From: Hymenoscyphus infarciens
Taxonomy: Eukaryota > Ascomycota > Leotiomycetes > Helotiales > Helotiaceae
DNA length: 64,000 nucleotides
Assembly: GCA_001414345.1 (NCBI GenBank)
Contig: LLCB01000197.1
Location: 1-64,000 of the forward strand
Direction: 5' to 3'
Position 1 is the first letter of the stretch. Each line of letters begins with the position of its first letter. Shown in pieces: positions 1 through 11,957 of this stretch. Both the position numbers and the translations under genes were made by a program. Under the pieces are notes generated by a model. That model had not been told where the DNA came from. It saw nothing but the letters and a program-made list of their open reading frames with translations, and searched no databases.

Positions 1-1510
1 GTAGAGAATAAGAGTAATAAGCTTTAGTAGCTAGTTTAATTTTATTCTCTATTAAGTAGATAGTAGGAATAGTATACTTTAGTAAATAGTTTAGTCTAAT
101 TCTCTACTAAGTAGAGAATAAGAGTAAATAAGCTATAATAGCTAATATAAGCTAATTCTTTACTAAGTAGAGAATAAGATTAATAGAGCTCTAATAAATA
201 GTTTAGTTTAATTCTCTACTAAGTTAAGAATAGGAATAGTATACTTTAATAAATAGTTTAGTCTAATTCTCTATTAAGTAGAGAATAAGAGTTAATAAGC
301 TATAATAGCTATTATAAGATATTTCTTTACTAAGTAGAGAATAGAAGTAATAGAGCTATAATACCTAGCTTAGTTTAATTCTCTACTAAGTAGAGAATAA
401 GAGTAAACAAGCTATAATAGCTATTATAAGCTAATTCTCTACTAAGTAGAGAATAGGGCTAATAGAGCTAGAATAGCTAGTTTAGTCTAATTCTCTACTA
501 AGTAGAGAATAGAAGTAATAGAGCTATAATAGCTATTATAAGCTAATTCTCTACTTAGTAGAGAATAGAAGTTCTAGTACTATAATACCTAGCTTAGTCT
601 AATTCTCTACTAAGTAGAGAATAGAAGTAATATACTATACTTACTAGCTTAGTCTAATTCTCTACTAAGTAGAGAATAAGAGTAAATAAGCTATAGTAGC
701 TATTATAAGCTAATTCTCTACTTAGTAGAGAATAGAAGTTCTAGTACTATAATACCTAGCCTAGTCTAATTCTCTACTAAGTAGAGAATAGAAGTAATAT
801 ACTATACTTACTAGCTTAGTCTAATTCTCTACTAAGTAGAGAATAAGAGTAAATAAGCTATAGTAGCTATTATAAGCTAATTCTCTACTTAGTAGAGAAT
901 AGAAGTTCTAGTACTATAATACCTAGCCTAGTCTAATTCTCTACTAAGTAGAGAATAGAAGTAATATACTATACTTACTAGCTTAGTCTAATTCTCTACT
1001 AAGTAGAGAATAAGAGTAAATAAGCTATAGTAGCTATTATAAGCTAATTCTCTACTTAGTAGAGAATAGAAGTTCTAGTACTATAATACCTAGCTTAGCC
1101 TAATTCTCTCCTAAGTAGAGTATAATAGTAATAAGTTCTAGTAAATAGTTTAGTCTAATTCTCTACTAAGTAGAGAATAGAAGTAATAGAGCTATAATAG
1201 CTAGCTTAGTCTAATTCTCTACTAAGTAGAGAATAAGTATAAATAAGCTATAGTAGCTAATATAAGCTAATTCTCTACTTAGTAGAGAATAAGAGTAGAA
1301 GAGCTATAATAGTTAGCTTAGTCTAATTCTCTACTAAGTAGAGAATTAGACTAAACTTATAATTATTACTCTTTTATTCTAATTATCTACTTAGTAGAGA
1401 ATAATTCTAAGCTAGCTATTATAGTTCTTTTATTCTAATTAGCTATTAAGTAGAAATTAGACTAGATTAGCTATTATTGTTCTTTTACTTTAATTATCTA
1501 CTTAGTAGAG
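1..1510. repeat. Array of near-palindromic CTCTACTWAGTAGAG repeats
   Basis: The near-palindrome CTCTACTAAGTAGAG or CTCTACTTAGTAGAG occurs more than 20 times at roughly 55-60 bp intervals. The spacers are alternating variants such as AGCTATAATAGCTA. CA and TG dinucleotides are almost absent, as expected after RIP. No coding potential is present. Confidence 0.9.
568..1068. repeat. 167-bp higher-order repeat units (three copies)
   Basis: The marker GAAGTTCTAGTACTATAATA starts at 568, 735, 902 and 1069, exactly 167 bp apart each time. Each unit contains three palindrome monomers with unit-specific spacers. The copies between 568 and 1068 are nearly identical, while the flanking monomers are more divergent. 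This is the pattern made by recent unequal exchange in the array. Confidence 0.9.
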
Positions 1511-1620
1511 AATACGTTAGAGCGGACCTTTTAGCCCTTTAAAGGTGGGATCTTATCGTAGCGCTCGGCCTCTATAAGGGTGTTTCGGAGTACGCCGCGC
1601 ATGCCTGTGGTGCCCTTTGG

Positions 1621-1857
1621 CAGGGAGAATCATCATCCAGCCTTGTCACTATATCTGCAAGAAAGAACGAAAGCTACCTCGTACTTGTAGTAATTGCATC
1701 TTTTCACATCTTCATTAGCTTTTTTCAAAATATCCCGAACCGGCAGCTCTTCCTAGGGGCTGGGGTAGTTCGGCTGGCTGCCATCCTCCGATATGACGGG
1801 CGCACAAGAGACGTATGTATTTATCACTCAAACTTCCACAAAACGGTATTTTAATTC
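1621..1857 (+). other. Upstream region of the NACHT receptor gene
   Basis: GC-balanced DNA between the transposon end and the first ATG of the receptor. I see no convincing TATA box or other gene. The promoter must lie here or in the edge of the transposon. Confidence 0.4.
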
Positions 1858-4800
1858 ATGATCGATAGCAAAGCTCTATGGCAAGCCGCCTTGAATACTC
1901 TGGATGAAGATGCGAAGCAACGTTTGTCAGCTTTTAACATATCCAAGCTGGAGGTTCTGAACGACATTTTGGAAGCTGCGAAGTCCAAGAAGGCTGAAGC
2001 ATTGGAAGGACGATGGAAGTTTACCCACAACGGACAAACCTACATTGTTCGAGATTATTTGGAAAAGATAATCGTCTGGGTGGAGAAGTTCAAAATCGTG
2101 GGGGACCAAGCAATTCAGTATGACCCTGCCCATGCTGCATTGCCATGGGCCTGCGTTCGTTTCTTCCTCCAAGCTGCCGTCGATAGCGTAAAGACTTTCG
2201 GCATGATGATGGAGAATATTGGGCATATTTCCAACATCATTGCTCGGTCGGCGATACTCGAGGACCTTTATATCAGCAAGAATTTGAAGATTTCAGATCT
2301 GTTGGAGAACACACTTACACGCCTCTACGCCAAAATTCTGGGTTATTTGGCAAAGGCAACAAAGCATTACTCCTCCAAAACGATCAAGAATGTTGCGAAA
2401 AGCGTCTTCGCAGATTCTTCCGCAACTCAATCCATTTCAAGCCAGGTTGCTCTTGAACAAAACGAGATTGACCGTTGTGTGGCTTTGGCAGACGCGGAGT
2501 TGCAAAAACTTTCTGACACCGAGTTCGATCGAACTCAATCTTACCAACATAGATCTCTGAAGAAGCTATTTCAAGAGTTGCAAGAGCCCATTGTCCGGAT
2601 AAGCGCAGATATGTCCCAAATGCTCAAACTTGTCAAAGAAGCAGATCGGATACATCTCCTAAAGTCTATCTCAACAATTCCCTATCCTTCTCATCACAAA
2701 ACCATATCGAGAAGCCGTTTGTCTGGCTCTGGAAGTTGGCTCTTACAGCATCCCGCCTTCATAGACTGGCGTACAAGCAGTTCATCAACAATTCTTTGGT
2801 TGCATGGGATGCCCGGTTGTGGAAAAACGAAACTCTGTTCGATCGTTATTGATGAGATGAAACTCGCAAATTCGAAGGAGGGCTCCGTTGAGCACATTGC
2901 TTTCTTTTACTGCGCCCGTGATCCGCGTGAACCCCTCCGTGGTCAAAGCTGTGCTGTCATGCAAAGTATTTTAAGACAAGTCGTTTCCATGTCGCCAGAT
3001 AAGTCCATACCATTACCTGCCAAGCAGGCATATGATGAGATCCAGAATGAAGGATTCGGTGAACGAGAGTGGACAAAGGAGGAATGTGTAGAGACATTGA
3101 TCCAAATCATGGAAATTTGTCCTTCAGTGACCATTGTTATCGATGCATTGGATGAGTGTTGCGAAGATGAGCGATCCTCACTTCTTCTGGATCTTAAAGA
3201 TTTGCGAGACAGATCTGCAAATCTCATCAAGATCTTCATTTCAAGTCGAGATGACGTAGATGTCTTTTCCTGTCTGGCTGATACATCGGATATTCGAATA
3301 CATGCTGGTGATAATTCGGAAGATATTGGTCGGTTCGTAAGCGAGAGGGTTGGATCCCTGATGGATTCGAGAAACAGCCGGTACGGTCCTGGAACACCTG
3401 GTCTCCAAAAAGAGATCGAGTCAGTCTTGCGTAATGGTGCACAAGGCATGTATGTATAAGAGTGCAAAGTACTATTTTAATTGAAGCTGACTTCTGCAAG
3501 GTTTCGTTGGGTAGATCTCCAACTTGAGACACTGAAGCGTGGAAAACTGGACGAGGACCTTAGAGATCAATTAGGAAGTCTCCCACACACCCTTGAAGAA
3601 TCCTATGGTAAAATATACACTACCATCATTGATTACGGACCTCACGCGAAGGCACTAGCAGATGCTCTCTTCCAATGGCTACTTTATGGAAAGAAAATGA
3701 TCCAGACTGGGGAACTTGCCGCTTTCATCTCTCTTATTACAGGAGCCTCGAAAGTGCCGCTTAGACCACAAAATATGCTAGATATATGTGCAAATTTGGT
3801 TGAGATCGATCCATCAGAGAATGTTTTCCGTTTCGTCCATTTATCGGTCAGGGAGTTTTTTGAAAACTACCAGAAACACGGCATGACAACGTTCACACGA
3901 TCAATAGGCAATGCCTCCCTTGCGAACTGTGGTCTCCTATATATTTGTTTTACACTCTCTCCAGCACGGGTATTGAACCAGATGCCTGAAATTCTAGTCA
4001 AAACCGATATCTCATCGGAGTTGGCATCTCAGAAAGCTGTAAGACAATACGTCGATAGCTACTGGCTTGAACATGCTAAGCTGGGCGGTAAAGACCGATG
4101 TAAGGCACCCTTCCAACCGCTCTTTCAGTTCTTCTTTCATAAACCTTCCGGTGCAGAATCAATACACGAAATCTGGTGTCGCTCTACTTCTTTCCCGGCA
4201 ATTACAACTCCCTCCAACGAAAACCAAAGCGAGTCTGGACTGCAGCTGGAAAAGCGGTGGGCAGCTATTCGCAAACCCGCCCACCATATTTGGATCGCTT
4301 GTGCGTTTGACTTGGATGAACTTGTGGATCCTTGCTTCTGCGATGAGCCTTTGGACATTGAAATGAAGACGGGCGTCCATCTTACACCATTACTTGAAGC
4401 TGCCAGACTTGGAAGTGTGAGCGTCTTCCTCCGTTTGATGGAGAGAGGTGCTGATACTCAGGCTTCGACGCCTCGACATAATAAGCGAGCAATAGACTTT
4501 GCAGTGGAAAACGGCCACCGAATGATAATCAAACAGATTGCTAGGTTTGAACATGTTGACAATAATCTGCTCGAGCTGGTCGACAACACACTAGAACCCT
4601 CTGCTCTAGATGATTACCGAGCACGATTGCTAAAAGACACTCGAAACAACGGGACAGGCTCTCTCGATGATGACACTTATATATATGAAGCACCGTCTAG
4701 CCACGTCGATTTCCTCTCACACCACTGGGAGGATCAAGATATCTTAGCAACCTGGAGATACACCATTTCGAATCGAAAAGTTTATTCCAAATATGCTCGC

Positions 4801-5414
4801 CTTGAAAATATGTGCTGGAGAACTTGGGCAAAATCAATGAACAACATACAAACTTTGTCTCCCGTAGAAATCAACTGGTAAATAAGGGGTTCTCGTGCAT
4901 GAACTTTGTTTTAACTCTTACTAGGCTCAAAGACTGTGATGTTACTTGGTTATACGGCCCTCTCAAATCTGGTAGTTTCGATCTGTTTCAGAGTCAAACA
5001 GGAACAACTGCTACCAAGATACATGAGCCCAAGAACCAAGGGACAAATATGAAGTCAATCCTCAAAACCGGCGCAAGCACAATGTCTGCAAGATTCAACG
5101 CCCCACTTGCTCCTTTCGATCGGGCGGCGGACTTACAAGCACGATATCCTTCCTTGGACCAGAAGTACATAGATACGCTCTCGAAAAAGCTTTCACCTCC
5201 ATCTGCCACCGCTTCAATCGATGGCCAGTCAAGACATGTACAGTTCAATGAACAGGTTCGGCAGTGTATCGCGGTTACTGACCCCGAATACGAGGGAGAC
5301 AGCGATGATGAAACTTTAGGTATTATTCTTTTTGGAGAGGGAAAGAGAAAGAATGATAAGAATATTGCGTTACTTCCGGACACCTCTCTAAGGGCCTGTT
5401 TGGCACACATATAA
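1858..5414 (+). CDS. NACHT-domain STAND/NLR receptor with ankyrin and C-terminal Reg1-like PP1-regulatory module
   Basis: Exons 1858-3449, 3501-4877 and 4925-5414 give 1152 residues. Introns have GTATGT/GCTGAC/CAAG and GTAAAT/ACTAG signals. Residues about 10-260 resemble the fungal NACHT N-terminal helical domain. The NACHT core has P-loop GMPGCGKT (317-324), Walker B TIVIDALDEC (425-434) and FISSRDD (460-466). VHLSVREFFE (643-652) is the usual winged-helix region. Two ankyrin-like repeats lie at about 822-875. From 930 the protein matches the fungal Reg1/DUF1752 family: FLSHHWEDQDI, RLENMCWRTWAKS, LKDCDVTWLYGPL, the PP1-docking RVxF-type RHVQF (1093-1097) and IALLPDTSL. STAND proteins act in fungal non-self recognition; the partner here is unknown. 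The last seven residues come from an inserted MITE. It could instead be two genes misread as one, but both splice junctions keep frame. Confidence 0.8.
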
Positions 5415-5829
5415 TTTAATTTAGATATATGAGATTTGTGCACGAGTACAGAGTCAAATGGTGCTCGTATATTTCTAATTTATTATAGCTTTTTCATAAA
5501 TAGATTTAATTACTGTTTGGCTCATCGTGTATATATCGGTGCACATATCAGAGAAGCAGGGCTGTCTAGTACTAATAGTGGTAGAGATTTAATAATATGT
5601 ACATATATATAAAAGTTGAAGGTCAAGAGGTCAAAAGAGTATATTGATTTAATTTTAGTGGTGTACATCTTCGTGCACATATTTAAAGGAAGTGCGAGCA
5701 AAAGTGCATACTGTAATATATGCTAGCTAAACGTTGGTGTACGTCATCATAATATGTATGTATATATTAAATTTTCTTTGGTGGTGCATATATTAAAAAA
5801 GGACTAATATGTACGAGCCAAACAGGCTC
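5392..5829. mobile_element. 438-bp MITE inserted in the last exon of the NACHT receptor
   Basis: Ends are GGGCCTGTTTGGC and its inverted copy GCCAAACAGGCTC, flanked by a TAA target duplication (5389-5391 and 5830-5832). The 3-bp TWA-type duplication and GGGCCTGTTT ends are typical of PIF/Harbinger (Tourist-type) elements. There is no transposase, so it is non-autonomous. It is little mutated compared with the copy at 63031-63446. Removing it with one TAA joins the receptor frame to 5833-5924. Confidence 0.9.
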
Positions 5830-6569
5830 TAAAGTATACGAAGGTTATAGAAGTACAGCAGGCATACTCCCCTTCTCCTTCCTCTTTTCCCCCACTAGAT
5901 GATGACAATGATACTTTTTTTTAGCCTCATTCAACAAATATTCTTAGACAAAAGCAATAATCAGAACAACTTGAAGCATTATGTACAAATCTTTAGAGTG
6001 TTGTAAATTAATCCACCCCGAGTCGCTTAGCACATGATTTATCATTTAGTATAATCATAACAAATGCTACACATTTACTCGAGTAGTAACCTGCTTATCG
6101 TTTTTCGATTTCTTTTCAGGTCTCATTGTTATTGTGCCTAGACCTAGTTTAAATCCAACTTGGATTATCAATATCTTCAAGCATCCACACCTGCTCTACT
6201 TCGAGCTTCAAAACTGTCTTACAATCACTGCTTACGATCTACTACCCGTCGTCCAAAGATACGAGTCGCTGTACTTTCTTTTACGAATAAGATTCGATGG
6301 GTTATGAAATTTATTCAGTGGTTGACTACTCTAGTTGAGATGCACAAAGCAAGGGTTTCAATACAATACAAATGCCATAAGCATAGTAAAGTAAGCTGAA
6401 TAGAAACGGATAGCTTCAACTAGATATTACTATAATATAAGACGGCATGGAAAATCAGAAAGGGGAGCCTTGTTTGAACAAATCCCATTTCTCGAACTTT
6501 TTAACAAGCAGAATACTCATACATCAACCCCCCCCCTTCCCCCAAACATACCTTACAACCTCACCATAC
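5830..6569 (+). other. Displaced receptor tail and 3' intergenic region
   Basis: Bases 5833-5924 are the original 3' end of the receptor reading frame. Without the MITE the frame reads LPDTSL-KYTK and on to a TAG at 5922-5924. The remainder up to the MEF2 stop codon shows no supported gene, only AT-rich DNA, short open stretches and a C-rich run near 6530. Confidence 0.7.
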
Positions 6570-9363
6570 TCAAACAGCCTTCTCCCTCAACCCAGAAAGC
6601 CTCTCAAACCGATCAACATTCATGATAAATGTTCCCCTCCCCCCCGTCAAACTCCTCAAATGCTTCAAATACCCAACCATCTCCTTCAACGGCACCCTAG
6701 CACTCACCTGCCTCTGCTGCCCGGGTCCCTCCATCTGCATCCCTCCCGTCGCAAACGGATCAGGCGGAGCATAGATCCTCTTAGGATCTATAGCTGGAAA
6801 ACTAGAATCATCATTTCCCTCATTTTCAAGAGAAAGAACGTGCCCGCCGCGAGCAGAGGAGATATCGTGAACGATTGCACCGAGAGAACCTTCATTACAT
6901 GAGATTATGACGTTCATTACGGGCTCCATGAGGCCGATGTCTGAGTTTGTCAGGGAATCTTGGAGCGTTGCGTGGACGGCGAGACGAGCGGCTGAGGAGA
7001 TGGCTGCGGGCGAGGTGTCTGGGCCGAAGAGGTCGGTGAGGGGGTCGAGAGTGAGAGTTACGTGACTTGCGTGCAAAGGAAAGTTTCGTCTCGGACCACG
7101 GGCTAGTGCTGCAACAGCTCCATTGATAAGAGCTGCGCGAATTGTAGGTAATGGAAGATCTGGAGGGAGGGAGGAACTTCCTAAAGGACCGTCTGAGGCT
7201 ATGGATCCGAGGACGCAGAGGGTGATGTGGTTTCCGTCGCGTTCAACTGTGTAGTCAGTTTTCTTGGGGGCGAGTTCGTCGAAGGCTTCGATGATTGCCG
7301 AGCAAGCTGCTTTTCCTTTTTTCCCGGCGACTTCGCGGTCAAAGAGGATTCGTTGGGGGGTCGAGAGGGCGAGGACACATTCTCGGTAACTTATTTCTAT
7401 GTTTCCCATTGTGGCTTTGGCTTTGAAATCGTTGACTAGGCGGTCTCGGGCAATTTCTAGATGGAGTTCTCCCATGCCACTTAGTAGCATTTGGCCGGAT
7501 TCCTCGTCGACGTTGACGTGTAGACTTGGATCTTCTCTGAGCAACATTTGCAAGATATCTTTGACGTTTCGCTCCTCGCTAAGACTATGCGGTTCTATAG
7601 CTGCGAAGAATACGGGGGGTGGGACGTCGATTGGTCGTAGTTGGAGAGTGTTCAAAGGTGCTGGAGGTCCCGATTTGGGATGATGACCGGCATACGAGAT
7701 CAAGGTATCTCCTGTTCGAGCATGCTTCAATCCAGAAATAACACCAATTTGTCCAGCGGGTATGTGCTGTATTTCAACAGCATCAGAAGCTTGCATTTGC
7801 AAGAGTCTCTGAGCTCGTTCGGTGACGTGCAAGTTCGTGTTCCAAATGGAAGAATTTCGCTTGATGGATCCGGAATATACACGTATATAAACAAGAACAC
7901 CACGTTTCGGGTCGTTTACAACCTTGAAGGCCAAGGCGCAAGACTCAATTTGGGCTACCAAACTTTTCGAGGGGTGAGTCTTTTTCGTCAGATGTTTGTC
8001 CCCTGGTGTGGCCAGTGAGACACTTCCGCGAAGTAAGTCTGATAGTGAACATTCTTGATCACCAAGACTGATTTCCGGATCCGGTCTTTCTGTAGGATCG
8101 GGGAGGTAGTCGTCGATGGCATCGAGAAGCGGTTGAACACCAATATTCCGGAAACTGGCACCAGCAAATATTGGAATCAGTCTTCCTGAGCCATCGATAA
8201 TGCATCTTCTAATGCTATCTCGAATAGCTTGAGCAGGTACTTGTAATGCATCATCATTGCATTCCAACCAAGTAGATAATAGCTCTTCATCGAATTCGCA
8301 AAGACTTTCCACCAAAGCATTTCGTGCCTTGACAAGTTCACTTCGAAGTCCAGGATCCTTTATCGTCAAGGCCTCTAAATCATATTGTTGGATGATTTTA
8401 CCATCGCCCCCTTCCGTCCACTCCAAACCAGAAAGATTAATGGCATCTCCAATACCCTTGAAATTTCCTTTTCCTCCCGCCCACCAAGGAATCTGGCATA
8501 CAGCTGGCCATCCTCGAAGTCGCGAGGCGACCTCTTTGACTGTTCTCTCGAATGCAGCTCCATCTCTATCAAGTTTGTTAATGAAAGCAATTCTGGGGAT
8601 AGTGTATTTATTGGCCTGGGCCCAAACTTTCTCGGTTTGTGCTTCGACGCCAGCTACGCCATCAAGAATACATACTGCACCATCCAGAATTCTCAGTGAT
8701 CTGAGAACTTCAAAGGTAAAGTCCGCGTGACCAGGAGTATCGATGAGATTGACGGTGTGGGGGACGTGGGATCTCCGCGGATCGTCTCTGGTTGTGCCTG
8801 CACCTAGTGGAGGCCAGTGGAAAGTTACTGCAGCGGATTGGATGGTAATTCCCCGGGCACGTTCTGCTGGCAGAAAGTCCGTAACAGTAGAGCCATCATC
8901 GACATCTGAATGTATGGTCAGCTTAAATTTTCCAATGTAAACAGCAAAACAGAAAATAGAGAAAAGTCAAATAGGAGAATAGGAGAATAGATTTCGCGGG
9001 TACATTGAGCGTGAGAGGTGATATTTTTGATTCCCGGGTTTTTTCATAGGATTTTGAAACGAGATAAGTACCTCCTATCCGACGCGTGTAGCCACTATAA
9101 TAGAGCATCCGCTCAGTGGTTGTAGTTTTCCCCTAATACAAAGATTAGAAAGGTTCGTTCTTCTCAATTACTAAGAGACTTACAGCATCAATATGTGCTA
9201 TTATGCCAATATTTCGTGTCCTTTTGACATCAGGCTCATGATGAACGCTTCTGGATTGCCGAAGCCAGATATTTGAGCACAACTGGTCTCTGCGTCGAAC
9301 AACAAGAGATTGGAAGCTTGGGTGCCATTTTAGACAGCCCCTTCTCAAAGCTAGAGAACTCAT
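6570..9363 (-). CDS. MEF2: Mitochondrial ribosome-releasing factor 2 (EF-G2 type GTPase)
   Basis: Exons 9363-9184, 9132-9072 and 8905-6570 (complement) encode 858 residues, the usual size for this family. EF-G2mt works with the ribosome recycling factor to split mitochondrial ribosomes after termination. GTPase motifs are AHIDAGKTT (56-64, spanning the first intron), the RGITIQSA switch I region, DTPGHAD (136-142) and NKLD (190-193). EF-G domains II-V follow, with SYRECV in domain IV and a C-terminal EF-G fold ending LREKAV. The basic N-terminus (RRGCLKW, VVRRRD) fits a mitochondrial presequence. Introns are 51 and 166 nt; the second has a GCTGAC branch site. The small middle exon of 61 nt encodes GKTTTTERM. 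It is divergent from VPS17 across a 606-bp shared promoter region. Confidence 0.92.
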
Positions 9364-9969
9364 TACCTAGAAGTGGCACGAGGTTCAAACTTGGGACGAG
9401 GGCTCCAGCTGGAGAGAAGGTTCAAGGGGCGAAAAGCGGCACTCGCCCGGTGACCAGATATTGAGACGCAAAGGAATATGTTCGCGAAAGAAGAACAGCA
9501 GGTTATTTACGAAATGAATGCAAGCGGAAATCAAGAGAATTGGTTTATCCTCGTATCTGATGCCATTGGCGATGTGAACTATGGTGGTTGATGGAAGTGC
9601 AGCGCCGCTTGGAGGTTGCGTTGCTGCTTCTTTGGATGCCAAGCCTTTTTCGCTTAGGCGGCTGGAGGGCGGCTGACGAGCCGACAAGCGCCGTTTGTGG
9701 TGGAGAACTGGACTGTTGTTGACAATGACAGTTGCTCCAAAGCAAAGGCATCAACCTCCTGATTCCACCCAAACCTGACACCTCTAATTATCTATCTGGG
9801 CCTACATACGCATTTGTATCTTACCGCCATTCATGGTCCCACGATATCTGAGCTAGAATTGCTTGCTCTGCGCCCGACGTCATAAATCCCCAACCTCCGA
9901 GCTTGCATTGCTACAACTCCAACGCCCATCACCTCAATCATCGAGACATCCTCAATTTCAGTCGCAGCG
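9364..9969. other. Shared divergent promoter region of MEF2 and VPS17
   Basis: The starts of MEF2 (9363, -) and VPS17 (9970, +) face away from each other here. Small open frames on the minus strand lack family similarity and look accidental. The pyrimidine-rich stretch before 9970 is typical of a fungal 5' leader. Confidence 0.5.
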
Positions 9970-11957
9970 ATGGACTACTCGACCTCCATAAACGATGCCG
10001 ATAACCCAGCCGCTGCTTCGCCCTGGGGCTCATCACCAGTGTCCTCTCCGCGACATGTCAGGACCAGCTCATATGGGGCCTCGGGCGAGCCACCGTCACC
10101 AATACCCTATGGCACAACCCAATCAGCAAACGGCAGCTATTCGCAAGATGAAGGCACAGGCGAGCACAACTACAGCAGACCGGACAGTAGCATTGGATCG
10201 GTGGCAGACAACGAGAGCCACAGGCCAGACACGGCCGAATCAGCTCAGAATCACCCAGAACAGCAAAGCATACCGAGTCAACAAGCACCGCTATTGCAGC
10301 ACCAACAGCAACAGCAACATCGTCAAGAGCCGCAAAGGTACCACGCATCAGCCGCGCGGCAAGCCCAAGCTCAGCACACTCAAGGCCCCCAGTACAAGTT
10401 GCAAGCAAAGATTACCGGTCTAGAACGCACTGGAAGGAAGGATCCTATTTTAAGATTTGACGTGCATGTAAGCTGCTGTAGTTTAATTCAACGTTGGTGA
10501 CAGACACTGACTCTCTAGACCAACCTCCCAAAGTTCCGAACCACCCAATTCCGCGATGTCCGACGAACCCACTCCGAATTCATCAAGCTGGCAGACCATT
10601 TAATATCCTCGAACCCGGAGGCCATTGTTCCTGCTGTACCACCTGCGTTGACTTCCGCTGGCGCGGGCACAGACGAGGACGAAGCTCGCGTCAAAGCCTC
10701 GCTTCAGAGATGGCTCAATTATGTTTGCTCCAATGATGTTTTAATGAGGGATGATGAGATGGTGCTATTTGTGGAGAGCGATTTTGGTTACAGCCCGATG
10801 TTGAAGAGGAAGCAGCCTGCAACGGGTGTGCGACGAAGAGTTCTCAAGCAGTTTGCACCCCCGCCTGATGATACCCCCGAGCTGCAAGATGCCCGCCCGG
10901 TGGTGAAACTATTCTATCTAGGTACAATGGATGCAGGGCACAAGGTGGACCGGCTAGTAAAAGCCCGACGAGGTGAGTTATGTTGTGCTTTTTACGGGGC
11001 TCACTCTGACATATGTAGGCCTGGGACTTGCAGAGTCCGATTTTGGCGTCAAGCTGGGTGCAATGAATGTTCAAGAGCCCCATTCTGGTTTGGCAAATGC
11101 ATATCGAAAACTTGGCAAGACAATCCAAACGACTGGGGATTATCATGCGGCGCAAGGGACAGCTGAGGCTACCACGATTGGGGACCCCCTACAGTACCAT
11201 TCGCAAGATGCTTTCATTGTGAAAGAAACCCTGACGAATCGTCATATTCTTCTCCGAGAATTAGTTCAAGCTCAGCATTTGACCAGGAGCAAGTTGAGTG
11301 CCGCAGATAGGCTTAAAGCCAGCTCATCCGTTCGTCGGGACAAGGTTGACGATGCCATCTCTGCACTAGACGAGGCGCGAAGTAACGAGCTCTATCTTTT
11401 GGGTAAAACACAGCGAGTCACTTCGAATCTTCTTCAAGAGCAACGCCGCTGGTTTGCACGAACGGCAGCGGATTTAAGGCTCAGCATCCGGGAATATGCG
11501 GTTCGAGAGATTGAGGCGGAAAGGCGCACACTGGCAACGCTGGAAACCATCAGGCCTGATATCCGGGCGATCGATTCTTCCGGGGGCTTGAGTCGACTTG
11601 GACGCGAGGCGCATCCTGCGGCACGACGTGCAAGTCTGGCGGCCAGTCAAGGACCAAAGGGAGATGCGTGGAGCGGTGTGCCTCGACGACCTGATGGGCT
11701 CAACAGAAGCATATCAGGCAGTTTCATGTCCAACGTTGCGGAAGATGCAAATGGTGAAGACGAACAGGGACCGGGCCGTGCCCGAGCTCTCAGCGGTGGG
11801 AGTATAGGGGGCCTTAAGGGTGTTAAGGAGGAGGACGACGAGGATCGAGTAGATGCGCGCAATGCGGCATCACGACTCGCCACAAGGTAATCCCGTCCCT
11901 TCACAATCCTGGTGGTGGCCTGCAGACTGCAGCTAACTCTCGTCTAGCACGTTCTGA
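9970..11957 (+). CDS. VPS17: Retromer sorting nexin Vps17 (PX-BAR)
   Basis: Four exons (9970-10467, 10519-10972, 11019-11886, 11948-11957) encode 609 residues. Vps17 pairs with Vps5 in the membrane-bending part of retromer for endosome-to-Golgi retrieval. The low-complexity N-terminus (about 1-135, with a Q/H-rich run) precedes a PX domain beginning YKLQAKITGLERTGRKDPI and continuing into RTTQFRDVRRTHSEF. A long helical BAR region follows (AESDFGVKLGAM to AVREIEAERRT). The acidic C-terminus ends in ASRLATSTF, where the last three residues and stop come from a 10-nt terminal exon spliced with a GCTAAC branch site. Without that exon the frame would stop one codon after RLAT, so the splice is inferred from the usual ending of the family. 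All four junctions keep frame. Confidence 0.9.

Larger units (their letters stand above)
1..1620. mobile_element. End of a TIR transposon, truncated by the window edge
   Basis: The stretch from about 1535 to 1610 (including CGGCCTCTATAAG and GAGTACGCCGCG) matches, in reverse complement, the left terminal repeat of the element at 53884-56342, position by position with a few C/T and G/A differences. Inward of it lie the same palindromic motifs that fill the second element. So the window opens inside a copy of that transposon family, with its other end off the left edge. No transposase frame is visible. Family assignment beyond a TIR DNA element is not possible from sequence alone. Confidence 0.6.

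Noticed and set aside
1..1510. CRISPR-like array from regularly spaced palindromes
   Set aside because: The spacers are themselves repeated, the host is a fungus, and the array joins a transposon terminus.
3459..3481. Apparent frameshift or stop splitting the NACHT gene in two
   Set aside because: A 51-nt intron (3450-3500) with GTATGT donor, GCTGAC branch and CAAG acceptor restores the frame exactly at the family's AQGMFRWV sequence.
4881..4925. Stop codon after the ankyrin region as the end of the receptor gene
   Set aside because: A 47-nt intron (4878-4924) removes it and joins INW to LKDCDVTWLYGPL, which is contiguous in Reg1-type proteins.
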